Assembly (NCBI GenBank): GCA_035513275.1
Contig: DATKCJ010000215.1
Location: forward strand, 1 to 14,161
Reading direction: 5' to 3'
From: DATKCJ01 sp035513275
GTDB lineage: Bacteria; Verrucomicrobiota; Verrucomicrobiia; Opitutales; Opitutaceae
DNA: 14,161 bases
This document shows, in pieces, positions 1 through 6,427 of the stretch; position 1 is the stretch's first letter, and every line of letters starts with the position of its first letter. The notes under the pieces are model-generated. The model did not search any database. It worked only from the letters and a program-made list of their open reading frames with translations, and was not told the origin of the DNA. The position numbers and the translations under genes are program-made.

Positions 1-296
1 ACGGTGACGACATCGCCAGCCTTGACCGAAGCGGCCGCGGTGAGGCGCACTTCCGCGACGCGGCGGTGGCCGTTGAGACCGGCCTTCTTGAGATGGCCGA
101 GCTCGCCCTTGGCGAGGCGCTGTTCTTTTTGCGGGCCGAAGCCGAGTTGGACGGCGTTGTAACCGTCGGTCTCGAGAGTCTTGACCTGCACCACAGGGCA
201 GGGACCTGCTTCGACGACCGTGACAGGGACGATGGAATTATCGCCATCGTATATCTGGGTCATCCCGACTTTTTTGCCGAGGAGGGTGGTGATCAT
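1..296 (-). CDS. rplC: 50S ribosomal protein L3 (N-terminal part, cut by window edge)
   Basis: This is the start of ribosomal protein L3, which binds 23S rRNA early in large-subunit assembly near the peptidyl-transferase centre. About 98 codons are visible before the gene runs off the left edge. The N-terminus reads MITTLLGKKVGMTQIY, the usual L3 opening, followed by a beta-rich stretch with PVTVVEAGPCQVVQVKT and VQLGFG, also typical of the family. ATG at 296 is chosen because it gives the canonical N-terminus; no strong Shine-Dalgarno sequence precedes it. It follows rpsJ in the same direction after a 94-nt gap, longer than the other gaps in this operon and containing two hairpins. The assignment is firm even though the gene is partial. 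Confidence 0.96.
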   Translation of the reverse strand, partial: MITTLLGKKVGMTQIYDGDNSIVPVTVVEAGPCPVVQVKTLETDGYNAVQLGFGPQKEQRLAKGELGHLKKAGLNGHRRVAEVRLTAAASVKAGDVVT

Positions 297-332
297 GATG
301 CTAAGCGGTAGGTGGATTAGTCCGTTTCAACA

Positions 333-366
333 GACCTACATTAGGTCCGGCGGCGTTTACCGCCGG
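333..366 (-). promoter_or_regulatory. Two tandem hairpins between rpsJ and rplC
   Basis: Two perfect inverted repeats lie side by side, sharing the base at 347. The first is GACCTA-CAT-TAGGTC (333-347), a 6-bp stem with a 3-nt loop. The second is CCGGCGG-CGTTTA-CCGCCGG (347-366), a 7-bp all-GC stem with a 6-nt loop. They sit in the only long gap of the ribosomal operon, upstream of rplC in the direction of transcription. No T-run follows, so a simple intrinsic terminator is not supported. They could be an attenuator, a processing site or a ribosomal-protein binding site; the role is inference. Confidence 0.45.
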
Positions 367-390
367 TGAAACTGGTGGACGGTCAAACCG

Positions 391-699
391 TCATACGTTG
401 ATGGTGATGTCGACGCCCGAGGGCAGGTTGAGTTTCTTGAGCTCGTCGACCGTCTGCGCCGTGGGCTCGATGATGTCGAGGAGGCGCTTGTGGGTGCGGA
501 TCTCAAATTGCTCCATGGACTTCTTGTCCACGTGCGGGGAGCGGTTGACTGTGAACTTCTCGATCTTCACGGGCAGCGGGACGGGGCCGGAGACGCGCGC
601 GCCGGAGCGCTTGGCTGTCTCGACAATCTCGGTGGCTGACTGATCGATGATGCGATAGTCGAAGCCCTGAAGCTTGATGCGAATTTTTTGGCCTTTCAT
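391..699 (-). CDS. rpsJ: 30S ribosomal protein S10 (NusE)
   Basis: Ribosomal protein S10 is a small-subunit head protein that also acts as NusE in transcription antitermination. The product has 102 residues, the normal length. It opens with KIRIKLQGFDYRIIDQSA and contains GPVPLPVKIEKFTVNRSPHVDKKS and the EQFEIRTHKRLLDI segment, all diagnostic of the family, ending with LPSGVDITINV. The ATG at 699 lies 18 nt after the fusA stop, and no clear Shine-Dalgarno sequence is seen. Its place directly after fusA, with no tuf gene between, is a useful phylogenetic hint; chlamydiae share an S12-S7-EF-G-S10 order. The assignment is certain. Confidence 0.98.
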   Translation of the reverse strand: MKGQKIRIKLQGFDYRIIDQSATEIVETAKRSGARVSGPVPLPVKIEKFTVNRSPHVDKKSMEQFEIRTHKRLLDIIEPTAQTVDELKKLNLPSGVDITINV

Positions 700-717
700 G
701 GCGTGGGATGCGTCGGA

Positions 718-2883
718 TTAAGTGCGCGCGGGCGCACGGCTGGCGGTTTCGACGATGCGGGTAAGGACGGACGCCGGAACCTGCTCGAAGTGCGAGGGCT
801 CCATCGAGTAGGAGGCGCGGCCCTTGGAAAGGGAGCGGATGTCGGTCGCGTAACCGAACATCATCTCGAGCGCGATTTGCGCGGTGATGATGCAAACGCC
901 GGCCTTGGTCTCCATGTTCTGGATCCGACCGCGGCGGCGGTTGATGTCGCCCAAGAGATCGCCCTGATACTCCTCGGGCGTGGTGACTTCGACCTTCATG
1001 ATCGGCTCGAGAAGGATCGGTGCGGCCTGCTTCATCGCGTCCTTGAACGCGAAGATGCCAGCCATCTTGAACGCCATTTCCGACGAGTCGACTTCGTGGA
1101 ACGAGCCGTCGTAGATGCGCGCGATCCAGTCGACCACCGGATAGCCGGCAACGGTGCCGTTATTCGCGGCCTCCTTGATGCCTTCCATCGTGGGCTTGAT
1201 GTATTCCTTCGGAATGCTGCCGCCGACCGTCTCGTTGATGACTTCGATTCCCTTGCCGCGCTCGTTGGGCTCGAGCTTGATGCAGGCGTGGCCGTATTGG
1301 CCCTTGCCGCCCGACTGGCGGATGAACTTACCCTCGCCATCGGCCTTGGAAAGAATGGTCTCGCGGTAGGCGATCTGCGGCTTGCCCGCATCGGCCTCGA
1401 CCTTGTGCTCGCGGAACAACCGGTCGCGGATGATCTCGAGGTGAAGCTCGCCCATGCCTGCGATGATCGTCTGGCTCGTCTCGGCATTCGAAGAGACGCG
1501 GAATGTCGGGTCTTCCTCGGCGAGGCGGCTGAGCGCGACGCCCATCTTTTCCTGGTCGGCCTTCGAGCGAGGCTCGATCGACATCGAGATGACGGGCTCG
1601 GGGAATGTCGGTGGCTCGAGGCGGATGTCCGCGTCCTCATCTGAGAGCGTGTCGCCTGTGACGACGCCCTTGATTCCGACGATCGCGCAGATGTCACCTG
1701 CATAGGCGACTTCGATTTCCTCGCGCGTGTTCGCCTTCATCAGGATGAGGCGGCTGACGCGCTCGGTGCGGCGCGTGCGGCTGTTGAGAAGCGTCATGCC
1801 CTTGCGAAGCTCACCGGCGTAGACACGCAGGAATACGAGCTTTCCGACAAAGGGATCGGTCCAGATCTTGAAGGCGAGCGAGACGACCTTGGTCTTGTCG
1901 GACGACTCGACCGTGAGCGCGGCGCCATCGGAGTCTTGCGCGTTTGCCGGTGGGATATCCAGTGGGCAGGGAAGGAAGTCGACAACGCAGTCTAGCAACG
2001 GCTGCACGGCCTTCTTCTTGAATGCGGAGCCGGGAATCACGCCAACGAAGTTGAGCGAGAGCGTCGCCTTGCGGATGCCGACGATCAGCTCGTCTTCGGA
2101 TATCTCCCCGCCAGCGAGGAATTTCTCGGCGAGCACATCGTCGAAATCGCAAACGGCCTCGATGAGGGTCTCACGCCACTTCTTCGCCTCGACCATCTGT
2201 TCGCCGGAGAGGTCCGACGTGCTGAACTTCACGCCGAGAGGATCGGACTCGTCCCACACATAGGCCTTCATTCGAACCAGATCGATGACGCCCTTGAAAT
2301 TCTCCTCCGCACCGATCGGCAGATAAAGCGGGTGCGCGTTGGCGCGCAGCTTGGTCCGCATGTCGTTCAGCGCGTTGAAAAAATTCGCGCCGGTGCGGTC
2401 CATCTTGTTCACGAACGCCACGCGCGGGACCTTGTACTTGGTCGCCTGGCGCCAGACGGTCTCGGACTGCGGCTGCACGCCTGCGACCGCGCAGAACACG
2501 GCGACTGCGCCGTCGAGCACGCGCATCGAGCGCTCCACCTCGGCTGTGAAGTCCACGTGCCCGGGGGTGTCGATGATGTTCACGCGGTGCTTGATGCCGG
2601 TGAACGGTCCTTGCTTCGTGGTCCACGTGCAAGAGATGGCGGCCGAGGTGATCGTGATGCCACGCTCGCGTTCCTGCTCCATCCAGTCGGTGGTCGTGGT
2701 GCCATCATGCACCTCGCCCATTTTGTGGACGACGCCGGTATAATAGAGAATGCGCTCGGTGGTCGTCGTCTTGCCGGCATCGATGTGCGCGGCAATACCG
2801 ATGTTCCGCGTCCACTCCATGGGGAAGGAACGCTCCGGCGAGTTGTTGGCCGACGTCTCGGCGCGTGTGAGGGCGACAGACAT
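718..2883 (-). CDS. fusA: Translation elongation factor G
   Basis: EF-G is the GTPase that drives translocation and, with RRF, ribosome recycling. The 721-residue product has every GTPase motif: G1 AHIDAGKT (residues 32-39), G2 RGITI (74-78), G3 DTPGH (105-109) and G4 NKMD (159-162). The domain IV segment includes GGSIPKEYIKP, and the C-terminal end includes the RGRIQNMETKAG and LSKGRASYSMEPSHFEQVP stretches typical of domain V. The start at 2883 is 9 nt after the rpsG stop and is preceded by AAGGA at good spacing. It gives about 20 residues more than usual before RNIGIAAHIDAGKT; an internal ATG at residue 22 would give a more standard N-terminus but has a poorer ribosome site. It belongs to the str operon and should be co-transcribed with rpsL and rpsG. 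Confidence 0.98.
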   Translation of the reverse strand: MSVALTRAETSANNSPERSFPMEWTRNIGIAAHIDAGKTTTTERILYYTGVVHKMGEVHDGTTTTDWMEQERERGITITSAAISCTWTTKQGPFTGIKHRVNIIDTPGHVDFTAEVERSMRVLDGAVAVFCAVAGVQPQSETVWRQATKYKVPRVAFVNKMDRTGANFFNALNDMRTKLRANAHPLYLPIGAEENFKGVIDLVRMKAYVWDESDPLGVKFSTSDLSGEQMVEAKKWRETLIEAVCDFDDVLAEKFLAGGEISEDELIVGIRKATLSLNFVGVIPGSAFKKKAVQPLLDCVVDFLPCPLDIPPANAQDSDGAALTVESSDKTKVVSLAFKIWTDPFVGKLVFLRVYAGELRKGMTLLNSRTRRTERVSRLILMKANTREEIEVAYAGDICAIVGIKGVVTGDTLSDEDADIRLEPPTFPEPVISMSIEPRSKADQEKMGVALSRLAEEDPTFRVSSNAETSQTIIAGMGELHLEIIRDRLFREHKVEADAGKPQIAYRETILSKADGEGKFIRQSGGKGQYGHACIKLEPNERGKGIEVINETVGGSIPKEYIKPTMEGIKEAANNGTVAGYPVVDWIARIYDGSFHEVDSSEMAFKMAGIFAFKDAMKQAAPILLEPIMKVEVTTPEEYQGDLLGDINRRRGRIQNMETKAGVCIITAQIALEMMFGYATDIRSLSKGRASYSMEPSHFEQVPASVLTRIVETASRAPART

Positions 2884-2892
2884 GACTTTTCC

Positions 2893-3366
2893 TTACCAGC
2901 GGAGGTGGGCAAAGGCGCGGTTCGCCTGGGCCATCTTGTGGGTGTCGTCCTTCTTCTTAACCACGCCGCCTGTGTTGTTGTAGGCGTCGACGATTTCGCC
3001 AGCGAGGGCCTCGCTCATCGGCATGCCCTTGCGGGCGCGCGCGGCTGCGACGATCCATCGGAGGCCGAGGCTCTCCTGACGCTCGAACGAAAGTTCAACA
3101 GGCACCTGGTAGGTGGCGCCACCGACGCGGCGGCTCTTCACCTCGATGCGCGGGCGCGCGTTTTCGAGTGCGCCCGACAGAATCTCGACGGGATTGCCCT
3201 TCTCGAGTTTCTCGCTCGCCTTTTCAAACGCGCCGTAGATCAGGCGCTGGGCGGTGTTCTTCTTGCCACTCCCCATCACCACGTTGATGAAACGCGTGAC
3301 TAGCTGGCTGTTGTAACGTGAATCCGGACGAACCGGACGCTTGGTCGCTCTGCGGCGGCGTGACAT
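2893..3366 (-). CDS. rpsG: 30S ribosomal protein S7
   Basis: Ribosomal protein S7 nucleates assembly of the small-subunit head by binding the 3' domain of 16S rRNA and contacts mRNA in the exit channel. The 157-residue product has the normal length. It opens with a basic tail (MSRRRRATKRPVRPDSRYNS) and carries VTRFINVVMGSGKKNTAQRLIY, the beta-hairpin region VGGATYQVPVEL, and the helix-rich end with NNTGGVVKKKDDTHKMAQANRAFAHLRW. The ATG at 3366 lies 15 nt after the rpsL stop. fusA follows after only 9 nt, which suggests translational coupling along the str operon. Nothing odd is seen. Confidence 0.98.
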   Translation of the reverse strand: MSRRRRATKRPVRPDSRYNSQLVTRFINVVMGSGKKNTAQRLIYGAFEKASEKLEKGNPVEILSGALENARPRIEVKSRRVGGATYQVPVELSFERQESLGLRWIVAAARARKGMPMSEALAGEIVDAYNNTGGVVKKKDDTHKMAQANRAFAHLRW

Positions 3367-3381
3367 GGCGGGAAAAGTTGG

Positions 3382-3762
3382 TTACTTGGCGGCCTTCGGG
3401 CGCTTGACGCCGTACTTGGAACGGCTGCGGCGGCGCTTCTCGACACCGACAGCATCAAGGGCGCCGCGCACGATGTGGTAGCGCACGCCGGGGAGATCCT
3501 TCACGCGGCCACCGCGCACGAGCACAATCGAGTGCTCCTGGAGGTTGTGACCTTCGTCAGGAATGTAGGAAATGACTTCGCTTCCGTTCGTGAGACGGAC
3601 CTTGGCAACTTTTCGAATCGCGGAATTCGGCTTCTTGGGCGTGCGGGTCATCACCTGCACGCAGACGCCGCGACGGAACGGATTCGCCTGCAACGCGGGC
3701 GACTTCGTCTTCACCCGGATGGCGCGGCGGCCCTTTCTCACGAGTTGGTTGATGGTTGGCAT
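3382..3762 (-). CDS. rpsL: 30S ribosomal protein S12
   Basis: Ribosomal protein S12 lies at the decoding centre and influences accuracy of tRNA selection. The 126-residue product begins MPTINQLVRKGR and contains TPKKPNSA (residues 41-48), RLTNGSEVISYIP, EGHNLQEHS and GGRVKDLPGVRYH (84-96), ending in ARSKYGVKRP-like sequence (SRSKYGVKRPKAAK). Lys43 and Lys88, the usual streptomycin-resistance positions, are both lysine, so the protein has the wild-type, sensitive form at these sites. Asp89, the position methylthiolated in some bacteria, is also present. It is the first gene of the leftward ribosomal block. No good Shine-Dalgarno sequence precedes the ATG. Confidence 0.98.
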   Translation of the reverse strand: MPTINQLVRKGRRAIRVKTKSPALQANPFRRGVCVQVMTRTPKKPNSAIRKVAKVRLTNGSEVISYIPDEGHNLQEHSIVLVRGGRVKDLPGVRYHIVRGALDAVGVEKRRRSRSKYGVKRPKAAK

Positions 3763-3838
3763 GTTTCGACTGGAAATAGACTGATAATCAGGGAAAAGAG
3801 GTTGACCAAAGCGAGCAAGAGACCCCCCCGCAAGAACT

Positions 3839-3844
3839 ATTTTA
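3839..3844 (-). promoter_or_regulatory. Weak candidate -10 box for the str operon
   Basis: On the minus strand this reads TAAAAT, about 77 nt upstream of the rpsL start, in the only AT-richer patch of an otherwise GC-rich leader. No recognisable -35 hexamer sits 16-18 nt upstream. A run of seven G (3823-3829 as C on the plus strand) lies just downstream. The call rests on position and one hexamer only. Confidence 0.22.
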
Positions 3845-4147
3845 CTGTTCTCCGGTTGAGTCTCCGTCGGCTACCTGACACTCGCTAAAAGTCGGGAAGA
3901 GTGCCTGATCGCCGGCTCGAAAAGTGGGTGGAAAAACTGGAACGGTGAGGCTCTCAAATCACGCTGCCGGAAGTCAAGCGCCCTGTCTCACTCTACAAGT
4001 CTTTCGGCTGCGGCGGTGATTCGAACCACTTGTCGCCGGGGGCTCTGCGCTTAGTCACGCGTCAAATTCTCGGCCGGCCAGATTCAGCTGTAGGAACCCG
4101 CTAGCCCCGAGCCCGCTGACGCGCTTGCGGACGATTCCGATTTCTCG

Positions 4148-4175
4148 TGTAGCCCGCTCCGGGAGGAGCGGGACA
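4148..4175. repeat. REP-like GC hairpin
   Basis: The sequence CCCGCTCC-GGGA-GGAGCGGG (4153-4172) is a perfect 8-bp stem closed by a GNRA-type tetraloop. The pairing extends to TGT (4148-4150) and ACA (4173-4175) if AG at 4151-4152 bulges out. No T-run follows on either strand, so it is a poor intrinsic terminator. Its shape resembles REP-type intergenic palindromes; only one copy is seen in the window, so being part of a dispersed family is inference. Confidence 0.5.
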
Positions 4176-4309
4176 AAGGGCGCGTTAGGGATCCGCCATG
4201 GGCGGCCGCCCGACCTCGCATGCAAACATCGCCCCCAAGCGGGCTCCTAAATTCGTCCACCTGATCGAAGCTCCCGGCCCCACGTATAGTGCTCAACCCT
4301 TTGTTCTCC

Positions 4310-4423
4310 ATGAAGTTGAAGATCGCCCCTCCCTTCACCTACGCCTGCCTCGCTATTTCCGCGCTTCCACCTAGTCGTTCTCCGTCATTCTCGGGGCGAG
4401 GTTCGGACTTCACCCCGCGATAA
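4310..4423 (+). CDS. Doubtful 37-codon ORF with signal-like start
   Basis: An ATG at 4310 opens a 37-residue frame beginning MKLKIAPPFTYACLAISALP, a short basic start plus hydrophobic stretch like a signal peptide, then a Ser/Arg/Pro-rich end with no clear fold. A TATAGT hexamer lies 20 nt upstream of the ATG, with no good -35 box. It ends 7 nt before an ATG (4431) that is in frame with the exporter gene, so it could be a leader peptide, the remains of a decayed secreted protein, or chance. There is no Shine-Dalgarno sequence. Treat it as a possibility only. Confidence 0.18.
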   Translation: MKLKIAPPFTYACLAISALPPSRSPSFSGRGSDFTPR

Positions 4424-4505
4424 TCGGGCCATGTTTGCGTTCGCCACACGCAACGCCGCCGCTCATCTATGGCGCGGTTCCACCTCCGCACGCTGCAGAT
4501 CCCGC

Positions 4506-5219
4506 ATGACAGCCCTCGCATTCGCAATCGTGGCACTCCTCTATGCCGCCGTCGGGCACGGCGGCGCCTCTGGCTACCTGGCGGTTTTGGCGCTGATGGG
4601 GTTCGATCCGGCGGCAATGAAGCCGACGGCACTCGTCCTCAACATCGCCGTTTCGCTGGTCGGCACCATCGCCTTTGTGCGTGCGGGGCACTTCCGCTGG
4701 CGGCTGTTTGGCCCGTTCGCGATCGCGTCAGTGCCGCTCGCGTTCGTCGGCGGCATGGTCCATCCCGACGGAAACTGGTTCCGGCTGGTCGTCGCTGTGA
4801 CGCTCGCGTTTGCGGCGGTGCGTCTGCTGCTGCCGACTTCGCACGTAAGTGCCGAGCGGGAGCCACCGCTCTGGGCGGTCGCGATACTCGGCGCGCTCAT
4901 CGGCTTTGTCTCGGGGCTGATCGGCGTCGGTGGTGGGATTTTCCTGACTCCGCTCCTGCTGTTTTTCCGCTGGGCAAGCCCGAAGGAGGCTGCTGCCGCC
5001 TCGGCTCCGTTCATTTTGGTCAACTCGATCGCGGGTCTACTCGGCAATCCCGGCTCGGTCGTACACCTACCCGATGCGCTTCCGCTCTGGCTCGTCGCAG
5101 CAATCGCGGGCGGCCTGCTCGGCGCACGCTGGGGCAGCCGCATCGCACAACCGCGACACCTGCGCACAGTCCTCGCAGCCGTGCTCGCGGTCGCCGTGGC
5201 GAAGTTGGTGATCACATGA
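4506..5219 (+). CDS. TauE/SafE (TSUP) family membrane transporter
   Basis: This is a membrane protein of the TSUP family, whose members export sulfite, sulfoacetate or other organosulfur or organic anions. The 237-residue product is almost wholly hydrophobic, with about seven to eight likely membrane helices. The two family half-repeats are visible: GHGGASGYLAVLALMGF near residues 17-33, and GVGGGIFLTPLLLFF near 140-154. The ATG at 4506 starts right at the first helix; the same frame is open back to an ATG at 4431, but the extra 25 residues are basic, polar and unlike the family. No strong Shine-Dalgarno sequence is present at either. The gene stands alone between the ribosomal operon and convergent genes, so the context gives no clue to its substrate. 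The family call is good and the substrate unknown. Confidence 0.85.
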   Translation: MTALAFAIVALLYAAVGHGGASGYLAVLALMGFDPAAMKPTALVLNIAVSLVGTIAFVRAGHFRWRLFGPFAIASVPLAFVGGMVHPDGNWFRLVVAVTLAFAAVRLLLPTSHVSAEREPPLWAVAILGALIGFVSGLIGVGGGIFLTPLLLFFRWASPKEAAAASAPFILVNSIAGLLGNPGSVVHLPDALPLWLVAAIAGGLLGARWGSRIAQPRHLRTVLAAVLAVAVAKLVIT

Positions 5220-5261
5220 CGCAGCATCATTCGAACAATGCGTTGAGGCGCTCAGGCACCG

Positions 5262-6344
5262 TCATCGCAGCACCCTCCACAGTTCCACCGGGAGGGAATT
5301 GATCGGCAGCACCTTGGTGTGAGTCACATGTGCCGCTGTGAACACAAGACTCGCGATCGCGAGCCACTTCAGTTGGCTTCGCTCGCCGCCTTTCCCCGAC
5401 TCGATCGCAGCCCACGCGCAGAGAGGAAGCAGGATGCCTGCAGTTCGCATGGTGTCCGATGCCAGAAGAAATCCCACGGTGACTGGAATCAATGCCGCGC
5501 TCATTAGGAAGCACGCCACCAATCGATCACTCACGAACAACTCGGCTGTTCTCCGCATCACCGGTAGGTATGCGAACCGAAAAGCCATCCAACCTCCAAG
5601 GGGCGCCATCCACAAATATGCCCCGCTTTCACGCAGGCAGGTCCACAAAAAGACTTGGTCCGTCGCCGCGCCTCGACCGCCAACTATTCCGACTAACCTG
5701 ATCGCTGCAAACGGAGCGATTGCCAACAGGCACTGACCGGCCAAATGAAGGAGCGCCCTGCTCGATCCTGTCCTCAGGCTCTCCAGATTCCGAACCACCA
5801 AGGCCAGCGGCAGTCCAAACACAAACCGTTCATCAATGAAGGGGCACACGACGCAAGCGGCGATGACAAGCGGCATGCGGCGCCCGAACGCCAGATAGCA
5901 TAGTCCAAGCCCTACCCAGGCATCGTTCATGCCGAGCCATCCCGTGGAGACGAGCACGGGCGCAGACGCTCCAACCAATATCGTCACGAAGAAGCTCGTC
6001 GCTTCGTCACATCCGTTGCTTCGTGAGAGCCGATACAGGTATGCAAGCAGAGCCCACGCGCCAAGCCACGGTATTGTCATTGCGACAGTCCGGCTTCCAC
6101 CACACGCCCATACCAACACCTGTGGGACAAACCGCCAGCGCGTCCCCGGCTCAACGTCATCCCGGAATGGCGACTCGCACTGCTGGAAGTAATTGAGGGC
6201 GCGATCCCACTCAAGAGTTCCGGGGCTTTCATGTGCGATGATCCACAACCTCGGACCGTGGAAGAATACAATGATCCCCAAACACAAAAGACCGGCAATC
6301 CACGGGCGCTGTAACAGTCTTTGCTTCATCCTCGTGCCGAGCAT
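5262..6344 (-). CDS. Polytopic membrane protein of unknown function
   Basis: I do not recognise a named family. From the ATG at 6344 the product has 360 residues and about eight to ten likely membrane helices. After the first helix (near residues 15-35) comes a polar loop with GTLEWDRALNYF and RWRFVPQVL. Later come TGWLGMNDAW (near 134-143), PFIDERFVFGLPLAL (168-182) and ASDTMRTAGILLP (295-307), which look like conserved functional loops. An acidic loop after the first helix is reminiscent of GT-C-type glycosyltransferases, but this is a resemblance only. The frame is open to a TTG at 6356; an ATG at 6329 (MKQRLLQRPW) is another possible start. It follows the ligase on the same strand after about 80 nt, a gap with a small GGCAGC-type inverted repeat (6397-6410), and converges on the TSUP gene. 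Confidence 0.72.
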   Translation of the reverse strand: MLGTRMKQRLLQRPWIAGLLCLGIIVFFHGPRLWIIAHESPGTLEWDRALNYFQQCESPFRDDVEPGTRWRFVPQVLVWACGGSRTVAMTIPWLGAWALLAYLYRLSRSNGCDEATSFFVTILVGASAPVLVSTGWLGMNDAWVGLGLCYLAFGRRMPLVIAACVVCPFIDERFVFGLPLALVVRNLESLRTGSSRALLHLAGQCLLAIAPFAAIRLVGIVGGRGAATDQVFLWTCLRESGAYLWMAPLGGWMAFRFAYLPVMRRTAELFVSDRLVACFLMSAALIPVTVGFLLASDTMRTAGILLPLCAWAAIESGKGGERSQLKWLAIASLVFTAAHVTHTKVLPINSLPVELWRVLR

Positions 6345-6427
6345 CGATAGCACCAACCACTCATCCGCTCAATCGATTCCTCTGTCCGCGAGTTCGGGCA
6401 GCAAGCTGCCGCGCCGATTTGCCGACA

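Larger units (their letters stand above)
3763..4505. other. Long gap between rpsL and the divergent exporter gene
   Basis: About 740 bases lie between the divergent rpsL and TSUP-family genes. I see no convincing protein gene: the 84-codon minus-strand ORF at 4084-4338 is low-complexity, rich in Ser and Gly, and unlike a real protein. The gap holds the candidate str promoter, a GC hairpin at 4148-4175, a doubtful 37-codon ORF at 4310-4423 and a TATAGT hexamer at 4285-4290 that could be a -10 box reading rightwards. A T-arm-like string at 4018-4027 has no supporting tRNA stems. A long ribosomal leader could occupy the rpsL-proximal half. Confidence 0.6.

Noticed and set aside
688..1644. 318-codon plus-strand ORF antisense to fusA
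   Set aside because: It is fully antisense to a certain gene and rich in Asp, Arg and Leu as expected from GC-rich codon shadowing; the same applies to 2332-3303.
4018..4027. T-arm-like string GATTCGAACC suggesting a minus-strand tRNA
   Set aside because: The bases flanking the TTCGAAT loop on the minus strand do not form the 5-bp T stem, and no matching acceptor, anticodon or D stems are found nearby.
4084..4338. 84-codon minus-strand ORF in the rpsL-exporter gap
   Set aside because: It has a low-complexity Ser/Gly/Ala end, no ribosome site and no recognisable fold, and its frame reads through the GC hairpin.
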